DNA of 26,276 nt from JBELHO01 sp042091375. Its GTDB lineage: Bacteria; Pseudomonadota; Gammaproteobacteria; Enterobacterales; Alteromonadaceae. The notes below the pieces were generated by a model that did no database searches, was not told where the DNA came from, and worked only from the letters and a program-made list of their open reading frames with translations. The translations under genes and the position numbers were made by a program. Of this stretch, positions 1 through 8,797 are shown piece after piece (position 1 is the stretch's first letter; each line of letters starts with the position of its first letter). The stretch is from NCBI GenBank assembly GCA_042091375.1, contig JBELHO010000043.1:1-26276 (forward strand). The letters run 5' to 3'.

Positions 1-52
1 CGCGACCCCCGGCGTGACAGGCCGGTATTCTAACCAACTGAACTACCACTCC
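1..52 (-). tRNA. tRNA-Asp (GTC), 3' part cut by window edge
   Basis: The minus strand reads the 5' acceptor strand, D arm with the TTCAGTTGGTTAGAAT-type loop, the anticodon arm with GTC (plus-strand 16-18), the variable region and the beginning of the T arm. It closely matches the E. coli tRNA-Asp sequence. About 52 of roughly 77 nt are present; the 3' part of the T arm and acceptor lie outside the window. It sits downstream of dnaQ on the same strand, as aspV does in E. coli, but here a TIGR03503 gene lies between them. A separate promoter is visible just upstream. Confidence 0.95.
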
Positions 53-100
53 GCATATTAACCTTCAGCTATCAATAACAAGTCATTGAATGCGGCGGGA

Positions 101-129
101 ATAATACGGTTAACAAACCAATGCGTCAA
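101..129 (-). promoter_or_regulatory. Sigma70 promoter of the tRNA-Asp gene, GC-rich discriminator
   Basis: On the minus strand TTGACG (plus 124-129) and TATTAT (plus 101-106) are separated by exactly 17 nt, each matching consensus at 5 of 6 positions. The predicted start near 94 is followed within a TCCCGCCGC stretch, a GC-rich discriminator of the kind found at stringently controlled stable-RNA promoters. The tRNA begins about 42 nt later, leaving a 5' leader for RNase P to remove. The promoter call is direct from sequence; growth-rate control is inferred. Confidence 0.7.
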
Positions 130-217
130 CCCCTTTTTTGCTTTCTCTGCACTATATGGGTAATTGCTGAGCAATAAGTCGAAAATCAAAGCAATTAATT
201 CATTGAAAGCAAATAAA

Positions 218-1525
218 TCAGCTGGATTTTCGCTTCACCAGATAGACAATAAAACCGCCTAGAGCAATAATGACAAAATTACCCAATACAATATACATAA
301 TGGTCTGCCATTGCGCTGCCTGCTCAGCTGCCAAGGCATCAGCCTGTTGTTGCGCAATAAGCTCAGCGGCTTGTTGATCAAGTTTCAATTGTTGTTCGGG
401 AGAAATAGCTTCGCTACCTAACCCATTGGCAGCGTTATTGCCTTCATTCTCAAACCCGGGAATAAGGGTGCCACCGATCCTTTCAACATTAAATGAAAAG
501 CTAGGTAATTGTAGGCGAAACTCTCGTCCGTTAATGGTTTGACCAAACGCTCTGATACTAAGGCGGTGCACGCCAGGTTCACTGTATGCTATGTCTTCAA
601 TTCTCGCTTTGCCCTTGCCTTCTAGAATAGAAAATGATTCTGTTTGTCGATTGGGGTAAGTGACACTGCCTTGAAAAATTAAGCTGTCTGGGTCAACAAA
701 ACTGTCATCAATGTCTAAAACAAGCTGATGATCTATAGTGCTATCGGTACTCTCATTTACTGTTATTTTTATTGGGTTCGGTCTTAAAATTATCGGTTTT
801 TGTCGCAATTCACGGGTTGCCATAGGTAAAATCACACGATATACAGCTAGCCATTCGCCAGGAGAAAAATCTAACACAAATTCAGCAGTGAAAATGCCGT
901 CACTGGCATATTCGTCTAATGCTCGACCATCATCGCGGAAAGAGCCAACTTCGACAGGCTTAGCGCCAAAATTGTCAAATTCTGGATTGTTGGTGCTATA
1001 GAAATCTATATCGAGATTGATCACTTCATTAAAGTGTGGATCGTCAATGACTAATTGCTGATTATATACTTGACTAGTTAGCTTCAAGGTTTCACCAGAA
1101 AACACAAATTCGGCGATAGGCTCTGCTTTTAAAGTAACATCGGATACCAACATAATTTTACTGTTTGGCATAATATCACCAACTGCCTGCCAAGGGCCTG
1201 GCATAGGTTTGACTATATGGATCATGTCAAAAGTTCGGTCGTCAAACCACTTTACGTTATCATCTGGTAAGTTGTTCACTTTAAGCTTTGAGCCATCAGG
1301 GCGGACTAAGGTAATTGGCGGGGTACCACTTTTGCGATAAAAAATTAAAGTCACTTCATCTAATTGTGCGTCAATGTGGAAACGATTATCAAAATAAGGG
1401 ATCTGATTGGTGACATCATCATTTTCATAATATTTAACCTCAACTTGTTGACCATAGGTAGTTGACGAAAATACAGTTATTAGCAAAATGACTATTATCC
1501 AAGTCAACCACTCAAACTTCACCAT
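218..1525 (-). CDS. TIGR03503-family envelope protein of unknown function
   Basis: This 435-residue protein has an N-terminal signal peptide or anchor (about residues 1-25, hydrophobic core WIIVILLITVFSS). A long beta-rich region follows (about 26-350), then an Ala/Gln-rich, probably coiled-coil stretch (about 375-408), a single transmembrane helix (about 410-430) and a short basic tail KRKSS. The layout suggests an inner-membrane protein with a large periplasmic domain. Its resemblance to the TIGR03503 set of gammaproteobacterial conserved proteins is from memory of the family; no function is established. The ATG lies 7 nt inside the 3' end of dnaQ behind a GGGAG ribosome-binding site, so translation is probably coupled to dnaQ. 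The family assignment is fairly firm, the role unknown. Confidence 0.8.
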   Translation of the reverse strand: MVKFEWLTWIIVILLITVFSSTTYGQQVEVKYYENDDVTNQIPYFDNRFHIDAQLDEVTLIFYRKSGTPPITLVRPDGSKLKVNNLPDDNVKWFDDRTFDMIHIVKPMPGPWQAVGDIMPNSKIMLVSDVTLKAEPIAEFVFSGETLKLTSQVYNQQLVIDDPHFNEVINLDIDFYSTNNPEFDNFGAKPVEVGSFRDDGRALDEYASDGIFTAEFVLDFSPGEWLAVYRVILPMATRELRQKPIILRPNPIKITVNESTDSTIDHQLVLDIDDSFVDPDSLIFQGSVTYPNRQTESFSILEGKGKARIEDIAYSEPGVHRLSIRAFGQTINGREFRLQLPSFSFNVERIGGTLIPGFENEGNNAANGLGSEAISPEQQLKLDQQAAELIAQQQADALAAEQAAQWQTIMYIVLGNFVIIALGGFIVYLVKRKSS

Positions 1526-2235
1526 ATGGGGTTACTCCCTTTTTCTGCAATAATAGATAATCGATGTTGATGCTCTGCTACTTCATCGGCAGTTGCTTGT
1601 ATAACCTTTAGTTTTTGTCGTTCACCAACAAGTCTTCTGATATCCTTGCTATTGACGTCTTGACTGTCATCACTTGATAAATTAAGCGCAGACTGCTTTC
1701 GGGTCATTTCAACATAGACAAAAGCTAATAATTGCGCATCAATTAATGCGCCGTGATAAGTGCGATCAACCAACTTATCGACGCGGTAGTGTCGCGCTAG
1801 AAAATCTAGGGTTTTAGGTGAGCCAAATTCATCTTTTGCCACTTTTAAGGTATCAGTGACCTGACAAATATCACTGGTTTTAGGAAAACCTCGTTGCGCT
1901 AATGCAAACTCATGATCCATAAAGCCAACGTCAAACTTGGCGTTGTGGATCACTAATTCAGCTCCCTTAATAAAATCAATAAACTCTTGAGCTACTTGCG
2001 AAAACAAAGGTTTATCTTGTAAAAAGGCATTAGTTAAGCCGTGAATGTCAATCACCTCCTGTTCCATTTCCATCAAGGGGTTGATGTAGACGTGATAACT
2101 GCGACCGGTTAATTGCCTATTGACCATTTCAACACAGCCAATTTCAACAATGCGATGCCCCTCTTTGGGGTTGATGCCTGTGGTTTCTGTATCAAGAATG
2201 ATTAATCGCTCATCCTGTTTTGTACTCAAATGCAT
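1519..2235 (-). CDS. dnaQ: DNA polymerase III epsilon subunit (3'-5' proofreading exonuclease)
   Basis: The 238-residue protein is the proofreading exonuclease of the replicative polymerase core, binding the alpha and theta subunits. All DEDDh exonuclease motifs are present: ExoI DTETTG with D15 and E17, ExoII around D102 (HNAKFD), and ExoIII with H161 and D166 (HGALIDAQ). These sit within one to three residues of E. coli D12, E14, D103, H162 and D167. After the catalytic domain, QSALNL (181-186) lies where E. coli epsilon has its beta-clamp-binding motif, followed by a C-terminal alpha-binding segment. The ATG is preceded by GAGG at suitable spacing. It lies 36 nt after the DUF2919 gene and overlaps the TIGR03503 start. 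Unlike in E. coli, rnhA is not the divergent neighbour. Confidence 0.97.
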   Translation of the reverse strand: MHLSTKQDERLIILDTETTGINPKEGHRIVEIGCVEMVNRQLTGRSYHVYINPLMEMEQEVIDIHGLTNAFLQDKPLFSQVAQEFIDFIKGAELVIHNAKFDVGFMDHEFALAQRGFPKTSDICQVTDTLKVAKDEFGSPKTLDFLARHYRVDKLVDRTYHGALIDAQLLAFVYVEMTRKQSALNLSSDDSQDVNSKDIRRLVGERQKLKVIQATADEVAEHQHRLSIIAEKGSNPIW

Positions 2236-2271
2236 TGCGGTTGCCTCGTTTACTGTGTCGTGCAGAAAAAA

Positions 2272-2763
2272 TTATTCGGGTAGCTTTTCTGGAAATTCAT
2301 CTAAATTAATTTGTACTCTATTGCTAGTAAATAAGCTCCAGCCCAATATAGCAATAATCAAACCATTAACAAATAACCACATAGGTGTGTGAAAATGCCA
2401 ATAAAAGTAACCTAAAATATTAATGCTAAAATCAAATACCAATGCAAATAATAGAATTAAGCGAATTTGTCGCCATTGCTTTTTAACCCAGTTTTTAGCG
2501 TTCGGGCGACGCAAACTAATCAACAGCAAGGCCCACAATGCAAATACCCCAGAGAATAAACTTAAATAGAAAAAATTGGGGTTGGGATACAGCCATTGGA
2601 TCACACTAATGCGGTCATTCATATTGGTGACCGATAACAACCAAATGACATAGGCTCTTAATACAAACAATATAACTAGCCACATCACTTTAGACAATTT
2701 TATACAATCGAATTTATCGAAATCTGCGGGGGTATATTGACGGTATTTATCAGCGTTTGTCAC
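2272..2763 (-). CDS. DUF2919 (YfeZ-like) inner-membrane protein
   Basis: A 163-residue protein with about four hydrophobic helices (around residues 27-46, 66-84, 100-118 and 127-145) and a short soluble N-terminus containing YTPADFDKFDCIKLS, typical of DUF2919/YfeZ proteins. Its function is unknown. Translation starts at a GTG (plus 2761-2763), which overlaps the TGA of the preceding DUF599 gene in a GTGA arrangement; no upstream in-frame ATG improves on this. The tight coupling to DUF599 and the 36-nt gap to dnaQ indicate one transcript. The family name is from recognition of the sequence pattern; the transmembrane segments are directly visible. Confidence 0.75.
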   Translation of the reverse strand: MTNADKYRQYTPADFDKFDCIKLSKVMWLVILFVLRAYVIWLLSVTNMNDRISVIQWLYPNPNFFYLSLFSGVFALWALLLISLRRPNAKNWVKKQWRQIRLILLFALVFDFSINILGYFYWHFHTPMWLFVNGLIIAILGWSLFTSNRVQINLDEFPEKLPE

Positions 2764-3485
2764 TGGTTACTTTCTCTATTGTGTTTTTCAATAGCGAGAT
2801 AATCTTCACCTGCTTTAATTGCATTTACCGCTTTCGATCTAAACTCTCGATTGTACAAAGTAATGACTACAAATAAACTCATAAAAATAAACAACAACGG
2901 ATGAAAAAACCAACAAATAACCGCTAGAGAAAAATAGTAAGAACGCAATCCGTAATTATATGAATGTGCGGCTTGATCTTGCACTACCGCCATTTGCAAT
3001 GCATATTTTTTTAAGTTTTCATTCTGGCCAGTTTCATCTATGGGCGCAGCACCAATCATTACATTTAAAAAACCATATTGCCGCATGGACCAAGTGAATT
3101 GGAAAAAAGACAAAACAAAAATAAACGCGAGAAGACCCAATTTTAACTGGATAACAGGGCCGTTTTGAGATTCAGAATATGGTATTGAGCTAATGACTGC
3201 TGTTAGGTGATCGACTTGCGCAAATAAAGTTAGCACACCGGCGAGGATTAATAACGTCGATGAAGCAAAAAAGGCAATATTGCGCTCTAAATTAGCTAAC
3301 AATGCAGCCTCAGACACTCTGATATCTCGCGTCATGACTTCGTTCATCCAGTGTATTCGGTGTTGATGAAGACATTTGGCGATACAGTTAGTAGTTTTTG
3401 CTTTTTTTCGAGCAAACTTAGTGTAGCCTGACCAAGACAAAATAAAGCACAGTAGCGCAAGTATATCTAACAGGGTAAATGGCAT
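2760..3485 (-). CDS. DUF599-family membrane protein
   Basis: The 241-residue protein begins with a membrane helix (about 5-20), then a conserved soluble segment with HRIHWMNEVMTRDIRVSEAALLANLERNIAFFAS, shown here as one motif region at residues 43-75. Further helices lie near 72-88, 113-132 and 187-210. This pattern, including the WMxxMxxRDxRxxDxxLLxNLxRSxxFFAS-type block, is characteristic of DUF599. No function is known. The ATG is preceded by GGAG (plus 3491-3494, complement) at good spacing. It is the first gene of the minus-strand set leading to dnaQ, and its promoter must lie in 3486-3695; I saw only a weak candidate on that strand. Confidence 0.8.
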   Translation of the reverse strand: MPFTLLDILALLCFILSWSGYTKFARKKAKTTNCIAKCLHQHRIHWMNEVMTRDIRVSEAALLANLERNIAFFASSTLLILAGVLTLFAQVDHLTAVISSIPYSESQNGPVIQLKLGLLAFIFVLSFFQFTWSMRQYGFLNVMIGAAPIDETGQNENLKKYALQMAVVQDQAAHSYNYGLRSYYFSLAVICWFFHPLLFIFMSLFVVITLYNREFRSKAVNAIKAGEDYLAIEKHNRESNQ

Positions 3486-3633
3486 AAATGCTCCAGTCGA
3501 TTGATATTTGGTAATTATGCAGCAGATACCATAAATTTTCGAGAGTTATTGATAACTTAACTCAGGCTATGATGTATATAATATGTAAAATAAGCTTTTA
3601 ATCTTAAAAATACACCGAGTTATCAGAATACCT

Positions 3634-3661
3634 TTGACAGCAGCAATAAAGTTTCTACAAT
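3634..3661 (+). promoter_or_regulatory. Near-consensus sigma70 promoter of the first DUF5916 gene
   Basis: TTGACA (3634-3639, perfect) and TACAAT (3656-3661, 5 of 6) are separated by 16 nt. A start near 3668 would leave a leader of about 28 nt before the ATG at 3696. This also argues against the upstream in-frame TTG at 3678, which would lie only about ten bases from the transcript end without a ribosome-binding site. Confidence 0.65.
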
Positions 3662-3695
3662 GTAGCCGAATTTACTATTGATATTAAGGTATTCA

Positions 3696-6083
3696 ATGTT
3701 TCCAGTAAAAACTCTGTCATTTGCTTTTATATTTTTTTTCACGCAATTCATTATTTCCCATGCCTCAGCCAAGGCACTAACAAATACAGAACAGCCAAAA
3801 ACCATACCGTCCACCACTGGCGAAATAACCATAGATGCTAATTTATCGGAACCACAATGGCAAAATGCCACCGTGATCCCCGTCAATAATATTACTAGAC
3901 CTTATGACAACATTCCCAGTCCAGTGCACACTGAAGCCTTGGTTATGTCTGATGACGACAATTTTTATATTGCATTTATCGCTAACGACCCAGAGCCCAG
4001 TCAAATCAGAGCGTTTTATGAAGATAGAGACAAAGCCTGGGGAAGTGATTTGGTAGGGGTAAAAATTGATACCTTTAATGATCAAAGAACCGCCTATCGC
4101 TTTTTAGTTAATCCTTTAGGTGTGCAAATAGATGGCATAGAAAGTGAAGTAACTCAAAGAGAAAGTGATGCTTGGGACGGTATTTGGCAAAGTGCAGGAC
4201 AGATCACTAGTCAAGGCTATGTGGTTGAAATGGCCTTACCTCTGAGAATGCTAAATTTCACCGAAAAAAGTACCGCGCAGGATTGGGGCATGGAGTTCAT
4301 GCGTTTTTACCCAAGAAATGAGCGTTTAAGGTTGTCTAATATCAACTTGGACAGGGATAACGACTGTGAATTATGTCAATTGCACACAGTTCGCGGTTTT
4401 GTTGGTGCAAAACAAGGCAACAATTTGACTATTGCGCCAGCAGTAGTCAGTGGTATCAATCAACAAAGAGATGATGACAACCAATGGCAAGATACCGACA
4501 ATACCGAAGCTAGTGTTGATTTTCGTTGGGGAATAACCCCTGACATATTGTTAAATGCTACCATTAATCCAGACTTTTCAACCGTAGAAACAGATGATGC
4601 GCAACTTAATATAAACAATAACTTCGCGTTGTTTTTTCAGGAAAAGAGACCTTTCTTTCTCGATAATGCCGATTATTTTGACTCTGACTACAACGTAATT
4701 TACACCCGTAATATCAATGCGCCAAATTATGGTGGTAAACTCACCGGCAGAAAAGGTGATCATGCGTTTGGTCTGTTTGTCACCGACGACAGCAGTACTA
4801 ATATTTTAATACCGGGAAACCGAGGTTCCTCGGTGGCTGAAATAACCGACGAGTCAAAAGCTAGTGCATTTCGCTATCGATATAACTACAACAAAGACAT
4901 TACACTAGGTTGGATCAGCACCTTGAGAACTGCCACCGATTATCAGAATTCAGTGCACGGAATTGATGGTCGCATTAAATTCACCACCAATGATGTCGTA
5001 AGGTTTCAATCCTTGTACTCCAACACCCAATATCCTGACGACTTGTATCAACAATTTTGTCAAGCCGATGATGAGAGTCAGTGTAATGCACCTCAAGCAA
5101 GCGACTGCCAATTCGATGATTGTATCTACACAGAACAGGTATTGCGCACCTTGTCAGACCAAGCCTTTTCTGGAAATGCTTTTAAAGCCGGCTATTACCA
5201 CAACGACCGAGATTGGTCATATCGAGTAAGTTATAATCGACAAAATGCTGGGTTTCGCGGCGATTTGGGTTTTATGTCGCGTATTGATCACAACCGAGTG
5301 GTGATCGGTGCGGAAAGAAAATGGTATGCCCAGCCTAACCAGTGGTGGACAAGAGTCAGATTATTTTCTGACTGGGACATAACTCACAACGATAATAATG
5401 AATTAATTGAAAAAGAATATGAAATTAACGCGCAAATTGAAGCACAGATGAGTTCAGAGCTCAGGCTAAATTTCACGACTCGCGATCAAGTTGGCAGCCG
5501 AGTCGATAAAAGCAATTTAGATATTGATAACAACACCACGCTATTCAATGAAAACCAATGGTCTATTTCTGGTCAAATCAAACCTTTACTTGGTTTGTAC
5601 TTACAAAGTAGATTTCAGCTCGGAGATGGCATTGACTTTACTAATAACCGACTGGGTAAAATCAAACGCTTCAATACTTCAATTAATTGGAATATTAATC
5701 AGCATATCGAATTATCAATTAACCAACGATTTAACCAACTTAATACCCAAGATGACCATAGCGAAAGTAGCGATACAGTGTATACCGCCCGGTTAACTGA
5801 TTTTAGATTGAGTTACCAATTTGATGTGAATAGTTTTTTACGTTTTACCCTGATTTATAATAACACCAACCGCAATCCATTGAATTACCTATACAATAGA
5901 GAAGATGTCAGGCCAAAGAGCAGAGATCTAGGCACTGAATTACTTTATGCATACAAAATTAATCCGCAAACCGTATTCTATCTAGGTTACTCAGATCAAC
6001 ATGACAATGAAGAAAGCAGTGTTCAACTAAAACAAAATCAACGCAGTATGTTTATGAAATTTAGTTACGCATGGATACAATAA
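3696..6083 (+). CDS. CBM9-like/DUF5916 outer-membrane beta-barrel protein, copy 1
   Basis: The 795-residue protein has a Sec signal peptide (about 1-25). A CBM9-like beta-sandwich follows (about 43-237), with ITIDANLSEPQW at its start and a CELC pair (C224, C227) near its end, then a DUF5916 region (about 240-795). Its DFSTVETD, EKRPFFLDNADYF and YTRNI motifs are typical of the family. The C-terminus FMKFSYAW followed by two residues looks like a terminal outer-membrane strand. The likely role is an outer-membrane channel or surface protein; the substrate is unknown and carbohydrate binding is only implied by the fold. The start at 3696 is preceded by AAGG six bases away. A Cys-rich insertion (C455, C463, C471, C476) is absent from the neighbouring paralogue. 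Divergent from the dnaQ-linked genes. Confidence 0.85.
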   Translation: MFPVKTLSFAFIFFFTQFIISHASAKALTNTEQPKTIPSTTGEITIDANLSEPQWQNATVIPVNNITRPYDNIPSPVHTEALVMSDDDNFYIAFIANDPEPSQIRAFYEDRDKAWGSDLVGVKIDTFNDQRTAYRFLVNPLGVQIDGIESEVTQRESDAWDGIWQSAGQITSQGYVVEMALPLRMLNFTEKSTAQDWGMEFMRFYPRNERLRLSNINLDRDNDCELCQLHTVRGFVGAKQGNNLTIAPAVVSGINQQRDDDNQWQDTDNTEASVDFRWGITPDILLNATINPDFSTVETDDAQLNINNNFALFFQEKRPFFLDNADYFDSDYNVIYTRNINAPNYGGKLTGRKGDHAFGLFVTDDSSTNILIPGNRGSSVAEITDESKASAFRYRYNYNKDITLGWISTLRTATDYQNSVHGIDGRIKFTTNDVVRFQSLYSNTQYPDDLYQQFCQADDESQCNAPQASDCQFDDCIYTEQVLRTLSDQAFSGNAFKAGYYHNDRDWSYRVSYNRQNAGFRGDLGFMSRIDHNRVVIGAERKWYAQPNQWWTRVRLFSDWDITHNDNNELIEKEYEINAQIEAQMSSELRLNFTTRDQVGSRVDKSNLDIDNNTTLFNENQWSISGQIKPLLGLYLQSRFQLGDGIDFTNNRLGKIKRFNTSINWNINQHIELSINQRFNQLNTQDDHSESSDTVYTARLTDFRLSYQFDVNSFLRFTLIYNNTNRNPLNYLYNREDVRPKSRDLGTELLYAYKINPQTVFYLGYSDQHDNEESSVQLKQNQRSMFMKFSYAWIQ

Positions 6084-6271
6084 ACTTATCTTATAAATTA
6101 ATCACAGCATCGTCATTACAATTTACATTTTAATAGCAAGTAATTATTGTATCGTTTACTTAAATTTGTCATCATAACTTGCTAGCTGTAAATATTAATT
6201 TATGAGTTAGCATCAACTTATTAACTCATTGTGAGAGTAGTAGACCTCTTATTACAAGGATAGAATAATAT

Positions 6272-8608
6272 ATGGACATGCTTCAAATGAACTTCAAAAC
6301 ACTATTGCTATTACTGCTATTTATTTGCCCTAACGCTTTAGCTGCTCAGTTAGCAAATATCAGTGATACGGAAAATACCAGTCAGCCAATTAGTCATGGC
6401 ATCTTGCCAACCTCATCGCCTAACGATGATAAGCTTTTAAAAAATTCCGCTTTAACCATTCCCTATGCTGATTTAACGGCAACGATAGATGGAGAACTGT
6501 CTGATGAAATTTGGCAACGCGCCAATACCATCGATTTAAATATCGTTAATGCCCCTTGGAATAACAAACCAAGTCCAATTAAAACCTTGGCTAAAATCGT
6601 TGAAAATGGTGAATTTTTGTACGTGGCATTTATTGCCGATGATCCCAACCCAGAAAACATTATTGCTGCATTAGGCGACAGAGATAGCCGTTGGGATGAT
6701 GATAGAGTGCTGGTCAAACTTGATACATCCAATAGTCGCCGCTTGAATTACGAGTTTTCAGTGAATTCACTAGGGGTACAAATGGATCGTATAACTAACG
6801 AAATGACTAGTACATCTAGCAGTGCATGGAATGGTATTTGGGACTCTTATGGCAAACAAACTGAGCAAGGTTATCAAGTGGAAATGGCTATTCCCTATCG
6901 CATTCTCAACTTTGATGACAGCATTGATATCAAAACATGGGCCATTGAGTTAATCAGGTCTTACCCAAGAGATACCTCGTTGCGCATTTCTCATATCAAA
7001 CTAGATCGCGATAATAATTGTTATTTATGCCAAGCGCCAGAGTTAACAGGCTTTAGGTATGCAAAAGCAAGTAACAATATTATGTTAACTCCAACGATAG
7101 TCGCCAACCGCGATGAGCAACGCGACCTTACTAGTGATCAAGATTGGCAATCAGCAAATGACACCGAGGCATCTTTAGACATTCGCTGGGGTATAAACAG
7201 TAATACTTTGTTCAATGCCACCATAAACCCAGACTATTCAACAATTGAAACAGATTCACTACAACTCAGTGTCAATAATGCTTTTGCACTTTATTACGAT
7301 GAGAAACGGCCATTCTTTTTAGAAAATGCTGATTATTTTTCCAGCGATTACAATTTGGTGTATACCCGTAATATTGTTGATCCTGATTACGGTGCAAAAC
7401 TCACTGGTACCAACAATGAACACAGCTATGGCATGTTTGTTAGCCACGATAACCAAACCCAGTTTTTTTTGCCAAGTAGTACTAATTCATCTGAAGGTGA
7501 ACTGGATGATGAGAGTTATTCGGCGGCTTTAAAGTATCGTTATGATCTCAACGCAGATCTATCATTTGGCGCCATTAGCACCTTGAGAACCGCTGACGAC
7601 TACCACAATTACGTAGTCGGCTTAGACAGTAATTATCGCATTAATGACTCCAATACCATAAAAGGGCAAATTGTTAATTCAAATACAGAGCACAAGGCTG
7701 TGCAAGATAGCGATTTTTCCGACCAAGCCTACAAGTTAAGTTACCTACACAATTCTGAATATTGGCAGTTCGATGCAGTGCATCAATCAATAGGTAAAAA
7801 ATTTCGCGCCGATCTCGGCTATATTACTCGCAACAATATCAAAGATAATAGTTTATCGTTGAAACGATTATTTTATTGGGATGACGATAGTCTTTGGCCA
7901 CAAGCGAAAATATCTGGGCAATATCAAAGCAAATACACCCAGAAGAATGAATTATTAGAAGAGTCTTTTTCAAGTGGATTTGAAATATACGGCCCAATGT
8001 TATCTGTGTTTGATATTTCTCTTATCCATGCTGAAAAAGTTGGTTATCGTCAAGATACTGAAAATCTTGATATTAAAGACAATACTAGCCTGTTTACTGA
8101 AAAACAGATAAATTTTTATGGCCAATTTCAACCTACCCCACAGCTATTTTCGTCATTAGAAATCACTTATGGTGATCAAATTGACTATGACAATAACCGC
8201 TTAGGAGACCTTGTCGAATTATCTAGTGCTATAAATTACAGTTTTAATCAACACTTGGAGTTAGATGCATATTTAACCCGAAGCGAGCTCGACTTTAACA
8301 GCGAGAATGTGTACGTAGCTGATTTAGTAGAGCTTAGGTTATCTTATCAATTTGATGTGTATAGTTACTTAAAACTGAATTTAGCCTTCAGAAATACTGA
8401 TAGAAATCTCGCCAATAATACCGATAAAAGTTTACTAGCGACAGATAAAAATTTTCAGACACAACTGATTTATGCCTACAAACTCAATCCACAGACAGTA
8501 TTTTTTCTCGGTTATTCTGACAATAGTTATCAAGATGATGATTTAGTTTCTTTAAAAAGAGATCAGCGAACTTTGTTTACCAAAGTCAGTTATGCTTGGA
8601 TGCCTTAA
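6272..8608 (+). CDS. CBM9-like/DUF5916 outer-membrane beta-barrel protein, copy 2
   Basis: This 778-residue protein is a tandem paralogue of the gene upstream; over the central barrel stretch around EKRPFFLENADYF roughly 60% of residues match by eye. It has a signal peptide (cleavage near NALA-AQ, residues 24-25), a CBM9-like domain (about 68-260) ending with a C250/C253 pair, and a DUF5916 barrel to the C-terminus (FTKVSYAW plus two residues). It lacks the Cys-rich insertion of copy 1 and has a longer Ser/Asn-rich linker after the signal peptide (about 30-60). AAGGA lies 11 bases before the ATG. The 188-nt gap to copy 1 permits a separate promoter, though I see only a weak one. The ligand is unknown; divergence suggests the copies differ in specificity. 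Confidence 0.85.
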   Translation: MDMLQMNFKTLLLLLLFICPNALAAQLANISDTENTSQPISHGILPTSSPNDDKLLKNSALTIPYADLTATIDGELSDEIWQRANTIDLNIVNAPWNNKPSPIKTLAKIVENGEFLYVAFIADDPNPENIIAALGDRDSRWDDDRVLVKLDTSNSRRLNYEFSVNSLGVQMDRITNEMTSTSSSAWNGIWDSYGKQTEQGYQVEMAIPYRILNFDDSIDIKTWAIELIRSYPRDTSLRISHIKLDRDNNCYLCQAPELTGFRYAKASNNIMLTPTIVANRDEQRDLTSDQDWQSANDTEASLDIRWGINSNTLFNATINPDYSTIETDSLQLSVNNAFALYYDEKRPFFLENADYFSSDYNLVYTRNIVDPDYGAKLTGTNNEHSYGMFVSHDNQTQFFLPSSTNSSEGELDDESYSAALKYRYDLNADLSFGAISTLRTADDYHNYVVGLDSNYRINDSNTIKGQIVNSNTEHKAVQDSDFSDQAYKLSYLHNSEYWQFDAVHQSIGKKFRADLGYITRNNIKDNSLSLKRLFYWDDDSLWPQAKISGQYQSKYTQKNELLEESFSSGFEIYGPMLSVFDISLIHAEKVGYRQDTENLDIKDNTSLFTEKQINFYGQFQPTPQLFSSLEITYGDQIDYDNNRLGDLVELSSAINYSFNQHLELDAYLTRSELDFNSENVYVADLVELRLSYQFDVYSYLKLNLAFRNTDRNLANNTDKSLLATDKNFQTQLIYAYKLNPQTVFFLGYSDNSYQDDDLVSLKRDQRTLFTKVSYAWMP

Positions 8609-8656
8609 CAGGCATTGAGTTAAATGTAATAAGATAATGCAGTGGTTTTTATGACT

Positions 8657-8698
8657 AGCGCCAAAGTATAGCAACAACACTATATGTGTTTTGGCGCT
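8657..8698. repeat. Inverted repeat between convergent genes, possible terminator
   Basis: AGCGCCAAA (8657-8665) and TTTGGCGCT (8690-8698) are perfect inverted repeats around a 24-nt loop, placed between the ends of the second DUF5916 gene and the chorismate mutase gene. Neither strand has a convincing U-tract right after the stem, so a bidirectional terminator is plausible from position but not proven. Confidence 0.45.
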
Positions 8699-8797
8699 TC
8701 ATAAATCAGGCGATATAAAGCAAAAAATAGCCAATGCCTCAGTTGTCAATACAGCTGCCTGCAATCAGTCAATTGACTGCAGCCCTCTATACAATGA

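Noticed and set aside
3678..3695. Upstream in-frame TTG start for the first DUF5916 protein
   Set aside because: It would lie about ten bases from the predicted transcript start, lacks a ribosome-binding site and would add polar and basic residues ahead of a good signal peptide. The ATG at 3696 has AAGG at good spacing.
6134..6184. Inverted repeat TAGCAAGT/ACTTGCTA between the two DUF5916 genes, considered as a terminator
   Set aside because: The stem is only 8 bp, the loop is 35 nt, and no U-tract follows.
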